Of a DNA stretch of 64,000 nt, positions 1 to 8,395 are shown in pieces (position 1 is the stretch's first letter; each line of letters begins with the position of its first letter). The notes under the pieces were generated by a model. That model did not search any database. It was not told the DNA's origin and saw nothing but the letters and a program-made list of their open reading frames with translations. Source of the stretch: Paenibacillus endoradicis (GTDB lineage: Bacteria; Bacillota; Bacilli; Paenibacillales; Paenibacillaceae). The position numbers and the translations under genes were made by a program. Location of the stretch: contig NZ_JANQBB010000003.1 of NCBI RefSeq assembly GCF_024721975.1, positions 310,001 through 374,000 of the forward strand, read 5' to 3'.

Positions 1-2
1 CT

Positions 3-224
3 CACTGGGGTGATAAGCTAGTTGGAAAAAATGCTTCAAAAGAAATAGTAACGTGGATTTATCCTGATGATTTGACACCATGAGTACATGGAGATAAATT
101 AGCCGAGATGTGTATAGTAGCTTCAACTAATTCTTCTGCGGCAAACCAAATTTATAATGCAGTGGATGGAAATTATACCGAAAATGACTTACTTAATGTA
201 AAAAAGTCCTTAACAGCAGGATAG
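3..224 (+). pseudogene. 3' fragment of an unidentified gene, broken by an in-frame TGA
   Basis: The frame beginning at base 3 reads through from the window edge, hits TGA at 81-83, then continues open for 46 codons to TAG at 222-224. Both halves read like ordinary protein (before the stop HWGDKLVGKNASKEIVTW; after it AEMCIVASTNSSAANQIY), so the stop probably interrupts one gene rather than ending it. The start lies outside the window. I do not recognise the family. A sequencing error or a separate short ORF cannot be excluded. Confidence 0.4.
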
Positions 225-347
225 AAAGGGACATAGTAACAAATGAATATAAGAGAAGGGATATGCTTAGCAGGAATAAAATGTCTGTTCATTAGAGAAG
301 CTATAGATATGTTTTACATCATGTGAAGTTGGAGGATACGTAACCAA

Positions 348-680
348 ATGAACGACATTGATTCTATAGAAGATAACCGTAAAATCTATTACGTAAATGT
401 GCAATCGAAACAGCTGTATGAGCAACCAGACATTGCTGATTACCATCTGGTCATTACAGCTAATGCTAGAGAGTATGATCGAATTATTGAGCAATTTCTA
501 GAAGTGGACGATAGTGATGAATGGACGCTTGAAACGATGTTTCAGTTCCATAATAACAGTCCTGACATGAGTATGGTCAATGATGAGCATGATTATCGTC
601 TGAAGCAACTTTATAAGGAATTGTACAAGTTAGGTACTGATGAAACAAGACGTCATATTGAACAAATGCGTATACTATAA
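348..680 (+). CDS. Hypothetical protein, 110 aa
   Basis: The ATG at 348 is preceded by GGAGG at about 331-335, a somewhat long spacing. The protein is acidic and soluble-looking, with no signal peptide or membrane segment. It is rich in Asp, Glu and Tyr, and its C-terminal third (DYRLKQLYKELYKLG onward) looks helical. I do not recognise the family and no function is assigned. It lies alone between the broken fragment at the window edge and a nucleotide kinase-like gene, separated from the latter by about 180 bp with no clear terminator. Confidence 0.55.
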   Translation: MNDIDSIEDNRKIYYVNVQSKQLYEQPDIADYHLVITANAREYDRIIEQFLEVDDSDEWTLETMFQFHNNSPDMSMVNDEHDYRLKQLYKELYKLGTDETRRHIEQMRIL

Positions 681-858
681 ATTGTGAAGTAGCTGTGAAT
701 GTACATAGACGAGCATGACTCGTTAAGTAATATGACGTTATGGTGAGAAATAAATGTTAAGTAATTCATTGATTACTTAGTAATGCAGTTGACATTTTTC
801 TATACTTTGTGAGAGATTAAGAATATCATTTTTTCACAACATAATGGAGGATATCATC

Positions 859-1449
859 TTGCAAAAATTAGTTTTCTTCGTAGGAGTAGCAGGTACAGGA
901 AAAACAACCGTAGCAAAAATTTTAAGTAAACATCTACCAGCAGCATTTCTCGATCGCGACACTGTAGGAGGTCGTTTTGTAGAGGCGTTTCTTGCAATGA
1001 AAGGTTTTGATATTAATGATCGTGATTCTCAGTTCTATAAAGAGAATCTACGTGATCTTGAATATGATACAACAAAAGATATTTGTATCGAAAATTTAGC
1101 TGCAGGACAAAACGTCTTTATGATTTCACCATTTACGGCAGAACTTCGTAACGAGCAATGGATTGAGAATGTTATCCAAGCAGCGGGGTTGACGAAAGAG
1201 CAAGTCGATGTGAAGGTTATAGTCGTAACGCTTGAAGATATTGAACTTCAACACAATCGTATTGTTGATCGCCAGACTGAACGTGATCGTTGGAAGCTAG
1301 ATAACTGGAGTGACTTTGAGCAACGTGTTAATTTCATTCCGGAAATCAACTGGGAAATTCCAAAAAGTTCGATATTAATATTCGATAACAGTGGAGAATT
1401 GACTAAGGAAAAACAACAACAAGTTATTGATTTTGTAATGAATGATTGA
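859..1449 (+). CDS. P-loop ATPase / nucleotide kinase-like protein
   Basis: The 196-aa protein opens directly into a Walker A loop, GVAGTGKT, at residues 9-16. Acidic and Arg-rich segments follow (LDRDTVGGRF, RIVDRQTERDRW) that resemble the lid and phosphate-binding regions of small P-loop kinases. It is probably a cytoplasmic ATP-binding protein that phosphorylates a small molecule, but the substrate is unknown. TTG at 859 is chosen as start because GGAGG at 846-850 sits 8 nt before it. The upstream ATG at 844 has no Shine-Dalgarno and overlaps that motif. The gene is monocistronic and ends at a strong hairpin terminator. Zeta-toxin-like and AAA-family names are alternatives. Confidence 0.7.
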   Translation: MQKLVFFVGVAGTGKTTVAKILSKHLPAAFLDRDTVGGRFVEAFLAMKGFDINDRDSQFYKENLRDLEYDTTKDICIENLAAGQNVFMISPFTAELRNEQWIENVIQAAGLTKEQVDVKVIVVTLEDIELQHNRIVDRQTERDRWKLDNWSDFEQRVNFIPEINWEIPKSSILIFDNSGELTKEKQQQVIDFVMND

Positions 1450-1464
1450 ATGGAAGACACAAGC

Positions 1465-1502
1465 AAGCCGTAGCGCATCTCGATGACGCTACGGCTTTTT
1501 TG
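1465..1502 (+). terminator. Rho-independent terminator after the P-loop kinase gene
   Basis: An 11-bp perfect stem (AAGCCGTAGCG at 1465-1475 with CGCTACGGCTT at 1487-1497) is followed by a T run to 1502. It sits between convergent genes. Confidence 0.85.
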
Positions 1503-1519
1503 TTAGTGAGTGGACTTCA

Positions 1520-3850
1520 CTATTCTGTGAGCTCTTCCCAATCGATCTCTAAATCGTCGATTTCTACATTGTTGCGATCTGATTTGAAACTAGTCACCCA
1601 GAATGGTTGACTTGGTAGATCTTTAGATGGCTCTGTTACATTAAGGTACACGCCATAGTCAAGTTCATCCTTTTGTAGTCCATGTAAAGCCCACCACTGT
1701 TCATCTGTAAGACGAGTATCACTTAAAAATTCATAATAAGAATATACCGATCCTCGACTCAGATATAACTTTCCATCGACGGGAACGACCACATAGATCT
1801 GATCAAAAGTACCTGTACCAAGTGATAAATTCCCCTTATCGACGATAGTAGCAACATCGGAGACGAGCATGTCGCTTAGTTCTATTGTGGAATAGTCATT
1901 GGGACCACCTGCAACACCTTGCAAAAAGTAATTCGAAATATACTCCATTTTCCCACCGTACCAGAGTAGATCATCTCTTTCTCCTTCTGTTAATGGTTCA
2001 TTGTTTAACTCTTTGATCGAGCAATTAATTAATAGTTTCAACAGCTCTTTATACAATTCAGCTCCTGAGCGTATAGACTCATTCAACATCCCGTTATCTT
2101 CTAACAAAGATATCGTACTATCTGTTAAATAAAGTAACTTACTATATAGTGGCACATTTGGCTCAACATAATGCTGAGATGAGGTCTCAGAAGCTCCGCC
2201 CATCTCCGCTGCTGCTTGCTTACTATACAATACAGTATCATGTTTTAACTCAGTATAGCTTCCGAGCGCAGTATTCAATGATTTATGTTTCCAAGCGTTA
2301 TTCGTCATAAACATTGGCATCCCTGAATTCGCATCATATTCCGTCAGTGCAGATTGAATGGACCAAAGCCAACCATTGTACAGATTTTTTCCCCAGAGTT
2401 CATCTGAATAATGAGAAACCTCATTCTCAAGTTTTCTATAGATCTGCTCGTATTCATTCCAAAGCGTTTGAGGTTTATATTTGTTCCATAACAAGCTTTC
2501 AGCCGTATTGCTTCCAAGAACTCCAGCAACATCAAGACCAGAAGGTATGGGGCGTTTATAAGGCTCTATTAGCTCTTGCATGATGAAGCTATCAAGAACA
2601 TAGCGTTGTCCCATATAACGGAATTGCTTACCTGTTGGTGTCGAGACTTTTGTGATCTTTCCCTGAATTTGGGGATCTGGTAGAGCTTTGACTGCTTCTC
2701 GTAGTTTTTCTTCATATTTATTGTCATTGTAGTTATCAGGATTGAGGTCATCTCCAAATACTGACATCCGCAGCTTATTCATCGTGAATACTTCAATATC
2801 ATCTGATAAACCTACAAATTGACTCGTAATGTTGTAAATATTTGCCCATAACTCAGCGGCAGTTGACTGCCCAGATTCAGGTTCAAGGAATGTTACGTAT
2901 GATTGAAGTAGCGCTTGAAATGTATTTGATTTCATCAATTCTCCATTATCGTCTAGAACAGAGAGAGGCGCTATTCCATACCAAATCATTGTCTTGAAAA
3001 ACTGCCCTAACTCATCGCTTCTCGTATAGTGACCTCTAATTGTAAATTGTGAGTAATCTAACTTGGTTTGCAATAGTGGAGATTGCACATATCCGCTAGA
3101 TTGTTCGATTAATACTAACTCTTGTTTAGCAATTTCTGTGAGCTCAGGATCAACCGTTGATGTAACGTCAGTAGATGCACCAATTAGTTCGGCGGCAACT
3201 AGAAAGTAAACGATATTGTTTTGCTGAAGTTGTTTCAATTCTTCATCTTGTAGAACGTTATAGAGTGCAATAGAATTGAAGAGCAGCTGTTCCGACATAT
3301 GCTTCAGATCGTCGTACAGATAGCTTGTTTCAACACTCATCAACGATTTATCATAAAATTTATGATAGATATGAAGGGCGGAATCAGCTGTAATGAAGTT
3401 AGGGACTCCAAGATATTCGTTATTATCATAAGTATAGTGCATCTTCGTATCTTGACTCGGTAGAACAACAAAGCCATTATTCATTAACATAGTTAGCTGT
3501 TCATTGGTAAATCCAGAAAACTGTCCAATGTTCTCAACATTAGTGAGATTCATGTCTATACGATAAGGCTTAACATTCACATTGTAGCTGGGAATAGTCA
3601 ATGTAGCTTTCTCTTTCTCGAAGGTTACTTTAGTTGACCATTCTTTGTTGAGATTTAGATTAATGTTCTTATTGGCTTTGGAGTCTTCTTCTTGATCAAC
3701 AAGATTTGAGTCGGGTGTAGGTGTAGCTACCACAATCTCATTGACGTCATCCTTATCAGTACTTTCATTTTTAGAACATCCAGTAACAATAACACTTAGT
3801 ACTACTATAACTAGCCACAATCGTCTCAATCGAATCCCTCGCCATCTCAT
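1520..3850 (-). CDS. DUF3160 domain lipoprotein
   Basis: This 776-aa protein starts with an Arg-rich n-region, a hydrophobic core and the lipobox VTGC (Cys25), so it should be exported and lipid-anchored. An acidic, Asn-rich linker follows. The body matches my recollection of the DUF3160 family, in which FITADSALHIYHKFYD and the C-terminal GTFDQIYVVVPVDG region are characteristic. The family's biochemical role is unknown to me. It lies 5 nt downstream of a membrane-anchored FG-GAP-like gene on the same strand, so the two are probably cotranscribed and may act together at the cell surface. Confidence 0.8.
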   Translation of the reverse strand: MRWRGIRLRRLWLVIVVLSVIVTGCSKNESTDKDDVNEIVVATPTPDSNLVDQEEDSKANKNINLNLNKEWSTKVTFEKEKATLTIPSYNVNVKPYRIDMNLTNVENIGQFSGFTNEQLTMLMNNGFVVLPSQDTKMHYTYDNNEYLGVPNFITADSALHIYHKFYDKSLMSVETSYLYDDLKHMSEQLLFNSIALYNVLQDEELKQLQQNNIVYFLVAAELIGASTDVTSTVDPELTEIAKQELVLIEQSSGYVQSPLLQTKLDYSQFTIRGHYTRSDELGQFFKTMIWYGIAPLSVLDDNGELMKSNTFQALLQSYVTFLEPESGQSTAAELWANIYNITSQFVGLSDDIEVFTMNKLRMSVFGDDLNPDNYNDNKYEEKLREAVKALPDPQIQGKITKVSTPTGKQFRYMGQRYVLDSFIMQELIEPYKRPIPSGLDVAGVLGSNTAESLLWNKYKPQTLWNEYEQIYRKLENEVSHYSDELWGKNLYNGWLWSIQSALTEYDANSGMPMFMTNNAWKHKSLNTALGSYTELKHDTVLYSKQAAAEMGGASETSSQHYVEPNVPLYSKLLYLTDSTISLLEDNGMLNESIRSGAELYKELLKLLINCSIKELNNEPLTEGERDDLLWYGGKMEYISNYFLQGVAGGPNDYSTIELSDMLVSDVATIVDKGNLSLGTGTFDQIYVVVPVDGKLYLSRGSVYSYYEFLSDTRLTDEQWWALHGLQKDELDYGVYLNVTEPSKDLPSQPFWVTSFKSDRNNVEIDDLEIDWEELTE

Positions 3851-3855
3851 CTTAT

Positions 3856-4575
3856 TTATTCCTGTGTTGTTGCCTCGATTATTTTTCCGTCTTTCACCGT
3901 TAGAGAAAGCTTTTCAGTTGTATTGTTTAATCTATGTGTAATTTCAAAATGATTGTCACCTATGATCTTAAAATTCTGAATGTCATAATAGCGTTCACTC
4001 TCGGCAAGTTGTACAAATCCAAAATCTAGCCAGTAATAAATACTAAGTTTTTCAACTTGATTGTCTAATTGCTGAATGAAGATAAGCTCATCACCAGGTA
4101 TCGATAGCAAGTTGCCAACGAAGAAATTTGACCAATCGCCTGCAATTTTTGAACCTGTCCATTTCTTATATAGCTTCTCACCATCAAAGTTGAAAATAAA
4201 CAATCGATTTCTATCTTGTTCATCAAAGTGTGTTGTCTTGTGAACCGCAATGAGAATTTCCTTTTTCTGATCACCATCGATGTCTCCCAATTCAAGTTTC
4301 CATGGTTTCAGTTCCTGAAAATTATTGTCATAGATACGTTGCCAATCACCACTGTTATCTAGTTGATCAACTACGAACAAGTCTCCATATTCAGATGATC
4401 CACTTACACTTATAAGTGAGAAGGTAAGATCGTTTTCTTGAATGGAATCGATAGTAACTTCATGTTGGTTAGATCCGTTATATCGCCATATGTATATTAC
4501 TACCGATAGAGAGCAAATTAGGATTATTGTAGCAATAGAACGATACCATCTATTTTCTAATATGTTATTAATCAT
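3856..4575 (-). CDS. Membrane-anchored FG-GAP/VCBS-like protein
   Basis: This 239-aa protein has one N-terminal transmembrane segment (about residues 13-32, IATIILICSLSVVIYIW) and an extracytoplasmic domain. It carries an FG-GAP/VCBS-type signature, LGDIDGDQKKEILIAVH, typical of calcium-binding beta-propeller blades, and a weaker second one, VGNLLSIPGDELIFI. ATG at 4575 is chosen because GGGGGAAG lies just upstream; a TTG 12 nt further out lies before that motif. It is the first gene of a two-gene minus-strand unit with the DUF3160 lipoprotein. Its function is unknown; a surface binding role is inferred only from the fold type. Confidence 0.65.
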   Translation of the reverse strand: MINNILENRWYRSIATIILICSLSVVIYIWRYNGSNQHEVTIDSIQENDLTFSLISVSGSSEYGDLFVVDQLDNSGDWQRIYDNNFQELKPWKLELGDIDGDQKKEILIAVHKTTHFDEQDRNRLFIFNFDGEKLYKKWTGSKIAGDWSNFFVGNLLSIPGDELIFIQQLDNQVEKLSIYYWLDFGFVQLAESERYYDIQNFKIIGDNHFEITHRLNNTTEKLSLTVKDGKIIEATTQE

Positions 4576-4768
4576 TACTTCCCCCAATGAAGAATCAGAT
4601 CATCTTATTGATTGCTGTTGTTAGAGTAATTCAGTACATGGTAGTGTAATTCCTTCAAAAAATAGATAATAATGTAATTTATGATCATTGGCATAAGTCA
4701 GTAAAACAAGGATAATGGGTTACAAAATAATATCAGTCTATCACTTATCAATTAGGAGTTGAAATTTC

Positions 4769-5170
4769 ATGGCACAAGTGACGCCATTTCTAATGTTTCA
4801 AGGGAATGCAGAGAAAGCAATAAATTTCTATACATCACATTTCGCAGATTCAGCAATTACAAGTATAACAAGGTATGGTGTCAATGAAAGTGGTACAGAG
4901 GGAACAGTCGTTAGAGCTACTTTTGAATTGAAAGGTCAGAAATTTATGTGTATTGATAGTAATTTCAAGCACGGCTTTGATTTCACACCATCGTATTCGA
5001 TGTTCATAACATGTGATTCAGAAGAAGAGATCGATAACCTTTATGCTGCGTTTGTACAGGGTGGAGAAGAATTGATGATGCTAGGCACATATGGCTTCAG
5101 TAAAAAGTTTGGATGGCTTGCAGATCAATTTGGCGTTTCGTGGCAATTCGATTTACCATTTGCAGAGTAG
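4769..5170 (+). CDS. VOC family protein, PhnB-like
   Basis: This 133-aa single-domain protein has the PhnB-like vicinal-oxygen-chelate pattern: TPFLMFQGNAEKAINFY at the N-terminus, a central SMFITCDSEEEIDNLYAAF helix, and the closing GWLADQFGVSWQF. Members are small cytoplasmic metal-binding or degenerate glyoxalase-fold proteins; many have no known substrate. A Shine-Dalgarno (TTAGGAG) precedes the ATG. It is monocistronic, with a hairpin downstream. Confidence 0.8.
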   Translation: MAQVTPFLMFQGNAEKAINFYTSHFADSAITSITRYGVNESGTEGTVVRATFELKGQKFMCIDSNFKHGFDFTPSYSMFITCDSEEEIDNLYAAFVQGGEELMMLGTYGFSKKFGWLADQFGVSWQFDLPFAE

Positions 5171-5174
5171 AAGA

Positions 5175-5210
5175 AAAGTCCATTCCGATTAATCAGGAAT
5201 GGACTTTCTA
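5175..5210 (+). terminator. Hairpin after the VOC gene
   Basis: A 12-bp stem (AAAGTCCATTCC at 5175-5186 with GGAATGGACTTT at 5196-5207) has a 9-nt loop. The T tract is short, so termination on the + strand is likely but not certain. Confidence 0.6.
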
Positions 5211-5250
5211 TACGCTATGGTAGAAAAAAGGCAGTCTAAATGATATTGAA

Positions 5251-5883
5251 TTAATTGGCTTGATCTTTCATATGAGGACAATACAGGTTCATCAGTCTCA
5301 CCGTTTCATGATCAAGAGTTTGATCCCTATCAATTAATTGATCACTCACTTTTTTAATTTTTTTCTCTGACCAGTTTTGTCCAAATTTGAACTTGCTCGT
5401 CATTTCTTCCACACGAATTTTAACAATAGCAGCAGCAGTTACCTGTTTGGCATATCCTTGATCAGAAGGCAAAATCGCATCGTAGCCGCCCTCGGATTGT
5501 AATTTCTCCATGAATACAGTAAATACCTCGCATTTTTCTTGTAGATCATGAACGATTTCTGCTTGGCCTCTAAATAACACGGATTTGAAAAATGCGGTTG
5601 CAGGACAAGCATATTTTGGATCATTCATATATGAAGGGATAATAGAATACTCTTTCGCTACCGAGAAACTGACTTTTGAGTTTGCTGCAAGAGATGACAT
5701 TTTCTCTCCAATTTTACTTCCATGGAAGTAAATATCTCCATTATAGTACACATAATTAAGCGGTGTAATGTTAGGATAACCATCTTCACCGATCGTTCCA
5801 AGAAAACCAAATGTCATTTCTTCGAGAAAGGCATTGACGTCTTCTATATTATCATCAGTCATTGCAAATTCTTTTCTTCTCAT
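5251..5883 (-). CDS. Pyridoxamine 5'-phosphate oxidase-like flavoprotein
   Basis: The 210-aa protein begins MRRKEFAMTDDNIEDVNAFL and then shows the PNPOx-like split-barrel opening GFLGTIGEDGYPNITPLNYV, with GDIYFHGSKIGEKMSSLAAN matching the FMN-binding strands. Such proteins bind FMN or heme and act as small cytoplasmic reductases; the exact reaction cannot be told. ATG at 5883 is chosen because AGAGG at 5893-5897 lies 8-9 nt upstream; the earlier ATG and GTG are too close. It is divergent from a MocR-type regulator, which makes it the probable regulatory target. Confidence 0.8.
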   Translation of the reverse strand: MRRKEFAMTDDNIEDVNAFLEEMTFGFLGTIGEDGYPNITPLNYVYYNGDIYFHGSKIGEKMSSLAANSKVSFSVAKEYSIIPSYMNDPKYACPATAFFKSVLFRGQAEIVHDLQEKCEVFTVFMEKLQSEGGYDAILPSDQGYAKQVTAAAIVKIRVEEMTSKFKFGQNWSEKKIKKVSDQLIDRDQTLDHETVRLMNLYCPHMKDQAN

Positions 5884-5892
5884 ATACATCAC

Positions 5893-5993
5893 CTCTACAT
5901 TAGTAATGTAATTTATTGTATAAATAAGAGAGACAATTAAAAAGATCCAATTTATTATGTTTTTGATGTACCACTTTTAAAGGAGTGAGCAAG
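5893..5993. promoter_or_regulatory. Divergent control region with an A/T direct repeat
   Basis: The ~100-bp region between the PNPOx-like gene and the MocR gene contains two near-identical direct repeats, TAATTTATTGTA at 5909-5920 and CAATTTATTATG at 5948-5959, 39 bp apart (about four helical turns). MocR/GabR/PdxR dimers are known to bind direct repeats between divergent genes, so this is a candidate operator. The assignment is inferred from spacing and context only. Confidence 0.4.
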
Positions 5994-7490
5994 GTGGAAT
6001 TATATTTACCTTACGATAAATATTTAGAACAATATGGTCATAAAAGTGATGCATTGTTTCAAGTTTGTAAAGATAACATTTTGAATGGAACGTTAAAGGT
6101 AGGAAGTAAGATGCCATCTAGTAGAGAAGTGGCCACAAGGTATGGGCTTTCTAGAGGAACAGTTAATGTCGTATACGAAATGCTTCAATCACAAGGATTT
6201 GTTCAAAGTATACTGGGAAGTGGAACTTATGTTGTATATGATGAGCTTTATGTCGAGCGTGAGGAATTCAATGAAGAGTTGTTATCAACTGATTTCTTGT
6301 CGGAATGGGGAAAAAGACTGACTGAATTAGAATATTTACGCCATGATCAAGTAACCCGAAAACATTCTACTGGGAACGAAATATCGTTTTCACTCGGACA
6401 AGTTGATTTGAAACATTTCCCAATGCAAGATTGGAATCGATTACTATTTGAGCAAGTTAGAAAGCAATATGATAAGGAGATGGGCGATGCTTATTCTTCA
6501 GACGGGCACCAAGCGCTTAAGGAAGGTATTGTGCATCATTTGCGTTTATTTAGAGGGATACAAGCTAATCAAGAGGATATAGTCATCGTTAATGGTTCAC
6601 AGCAAGCAATAACTCTTGCCATTCAGTTATTGATTAATGCTGGAGATTATGTAGCCATGGAAGATCCTCATTATGTAGGTGCTAGAAATGCTATACTTTC
6701 CGCGGGTGGAATTGTACATGCTTTTCCAATTGATCGCGAAGGAATGATTTTTCATCCAAGTGAAGACTTTCATTATAAATTAGTAATGGTAACAGCAAGT
6801 AGGCAATTCCCTACAGGAGCTGTACTAAGTATGAAACGAAGATTGCAATTATTGAATTGGGCAGAGGAAAATAATTCATACATTATAGAAGATGACTACG
6901 ATAGCGAGTTTCAACATTATGGTCGAGCCAATGAGCCACTTAAATCTCTAGACAAGCAGGGAAGAGTTATCTATATGGGAACTTTCTCTAGAACGATGAT
7001 GCAAGATATTAGATTAGGATATGTCATTTTACCTAGCGCTCTAAAAAAGTGGTTCAGTTTAGCCAAACAAGTGTATGAAAGACATCCCCTTTCTATTATT
7101 GAACAGCGTGCACTTGCCCAATTTATGAACACTGGTCTTTACGATCGTCACATTAGACGAATGAACAGGGTATATAGAAGAAAGGCAGAGAGGTTATTCG
7201 CTCTGTTAACTCTGCATCTAAGTCATGTCGTTGAACTTTATCCGATAGAATCAGGATTACATATTTTTGTAAAATGGAAAGCACACCTTGTACAATACGA
7301 GTTGTTTTTAGATCGTTGTATCCAAGATAATCTATCTATTGTTGATGTAAGAAACAATTATGTGAATGACAGTGAATTGGCTTTTTGTTTGGGGTTTGCA
7401 CACTTAACAGATACCCAAATTGATGATGGAGTTATGAGAATGAAAATAATAATTGACGATGTGATGAGCGAAGAAGGTAAATTAACATAA
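5994..7490 (+). CDS. MocR-type (GntR-HTH + aminotransferase fold) regulator
   Basis: The 498-aa protein has an N-terminal GntR winged helix (about residues 20-80, MPSSREVATRYGLSRGTVN) fused to a class I aminotransferase-like domain. The canonical IEDDYDSEF motif that holds the PLP pyridine nitrogen is present. The motif normally reading GTFSK reads GTFSR here (Arg333), so the Schiff-base lysine is missing. The usual SHQFPTG reads SRQFPTG. GTG at 5994 is chosen because AAGGAG at 5980-5985 precedes it by 8 nt; a GTG at 5985 overlaps that motif. It probably controls the divergent PNPOx-like gene and itself, perhaps without covalent PLP. Confidence 0.85.
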   Translation: MELYLPYDKYLEQYGHKSDALFQVCKDNILNGTLKVGSKMPSSREVATRYGLSRGTVNVVYEMLQSQGFVQSILGSGTYVVYDELYVEREEFNEELLSTDFLSEWGKRLTELEYLRHDQVTRKHSTGNEISFSLGQVDLKHFPMQDWNRLLFEQVRKQYDKEMGDAYSSDGHQALKEGIVHHLRLFRGIQANQEDIVIVNGSQQAITLAIQLLINAGDYVAMEDPHYVGARNAILSAGGIVHAFPIDREGMIFHPSEDFHYKLVMVTASRQFPTGAVLSMKRRLQLLNWAEENNSYIIEDDYDSEFQHYGRANEPLKSLDKQGRVIYMGTFSRTMMQDIRLGYVILPSALKKWFSLAKQVYERHPLSIIEQRALAQFMNTGLYDRHIRRMNRVYRRKAERLFALLTLHLSHVVELYPIESGLHIFVKWKAHLVQYELFLDRCIQDNLSIVDVRNNYVNDSELAFCLGFAHLTDTQIDDGVMRMKIIIDDVMSEEGKLT

Positions 7491-7531
7491 AAAAGCGAAA
7501 TCTTCTTAACTTATGGAAGAAGATTTCGCTT
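7491..7531 (-). terminator. Long hairpin between convergent genes
   Basis: A 15-bp perfect stem (AAGCGAAATCTTCTT at 7493-7507 with AAGAAGATTTCGCTT at 7517-7531). Read on the minus strand it is followed by six Ts, so it best terminates the small lipoprotein gene. On the + strand it directly follows the MocR stop codon but lacks a U tract. Confidence 0.75.
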
Positions 7532-7579
7532 ATAGTGATGCAAAGAATTGATGTTACTTCTGTAACCAAAACGCTTTGA

Positions 7580-7969
7580 TTATTTAATTACTGCTAAATA
7601 CTTCTCCGCTACTGATTTTTCTACTCCACCGGTTACTTGTACAAGGATATTTCCTTTTATTTCAGTATAAGTTAAAAGCATTGGAGCACTTTCGCTTAAT
7701 TCATCTAATGCCTTTTTTGCAGTCTTTGCATCTTTATTAGATTCAAATACTAATACACGCACACTGTCTTTCTCATCCAATGGATATCGTACACCCTCTG
7801 AGATGGTAAGACCTATTAGGCTCATTGTGTCTTTTCCAAGAGTTTCTTTATTAGCAACATCTACTCCAGCTTTTACTAAGTTTTCCTCAACACTTTGAGC
7901 TGTAATTGTTTCTGATCCGCAAGCACTCAATAAAACGATTAATAATAATGACAAAATGATTTTTTTCAA
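7580..7969 (-). CDS. Small lipoprotein of unknown function
   Basis: This 129-aa protein has a short Lys-Lys n-region, a Leu-rich core and the lipobox LSAC (Cys17), so it should be lipid-anchored outside the membrane. The mature part is mixed alpha/beta with no cysteine after the anchor. RVLVFESNKDAKTAKKAL hints at a small ferredoxin-like fold, which is speculative. The start is TTG at 7969 with GGGGAG just upstream. It stands alone on the minus strand between two hairpin terminators. I do not recognise the family. Confidence 0.7.
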   Translation of the reverse strand: MKKIILSLLLIVLLSACGSETITAQSVEENLVKAGVDVANKETLGKDTMSLIGLTISEGVRYPLDEKDSVRVLVFESNKDAKTAKKALDELSESAPMLLTYTEIKGNILVQVTGGVEKSVAEKYLAVIK

Positions 7970-8084
7970 TTTAATCTCCCCTTTTTTTTGTATCTACTAA
8001 AATATTACTATAAAGTTCCAATTATTGGAATGCTTATTTGGTCGATCTCGTAATTAAATATATATTTTTTCAATATAAACAACA

Positions 8085-8130
8085 AAAAACGCCTAAACCC
8101 TTGTGATCACTAAGGTTTAGGCGTTTTTAT
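8085..8130. terminator. Bidirectional terminator
   Basis: A 15-bp perfect stem (AAAAACGCCTAAACC at 8085-8099 with GGTTTAGGCGTTTTT at 8114-8128) has T runs on both strands. It lies between the tRNA-Arg gene and the lipoprotein gene, both on the minus strand, so it probably ends the tRNA transcript. Confidence 0.8.
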
Positions 8131-8161
8131 TATATATGTAAATCGTTAAATGGAATCGTAA

Positions 8162-8238
8162 TGGCGTCCCAGGAGGGATTCGAACCCCCGACAACTCGCT
8201 TAGAAGGCGAGTGCTCTATCCGACTGAGCTACTGAGAC
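8162..8238 (-). tRNA. tRNA-Arg (anticodon TCT)
   Basis: The minus strand folds into a full cloverleaf. The acceptor is GTCTCAG paired with CTGGGAC (one G-T wobble), followed by discriminator G and an encoded CCA at 8164-8162. The anticodon stem CTCGC/GCGAG encloses the loop CTTCTAA with anticodon TCT (8202-8204 on the + strand). The T loop is TTCGAAT on a GGGGG/CCCTC stem. It reads AGA and possibly AGG codons. The gene stands alone. Confidence 0.95.
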
Positions 8239-8395
8239 GCAACATCAAATAATATATCATAACGAAGAATATGATGCAACACCTTTTTTTGGAAATAAAC
8301 AATTAATATCAATTTTTTTATTTAAATCTTCGTGGTATAATTTGACGAAAGTAAAAAATAAGTCGTTTCTTAGCAAATAGTTAGGTGGTGTTAAT

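Noticed and set aside
81..83. Recoded TGA (selenocysteine)
   Set aside because: No selenocysteine insertion-like hairpin was evident after the codon, and the fragment lies at a window edge where a broken gene is simpler.
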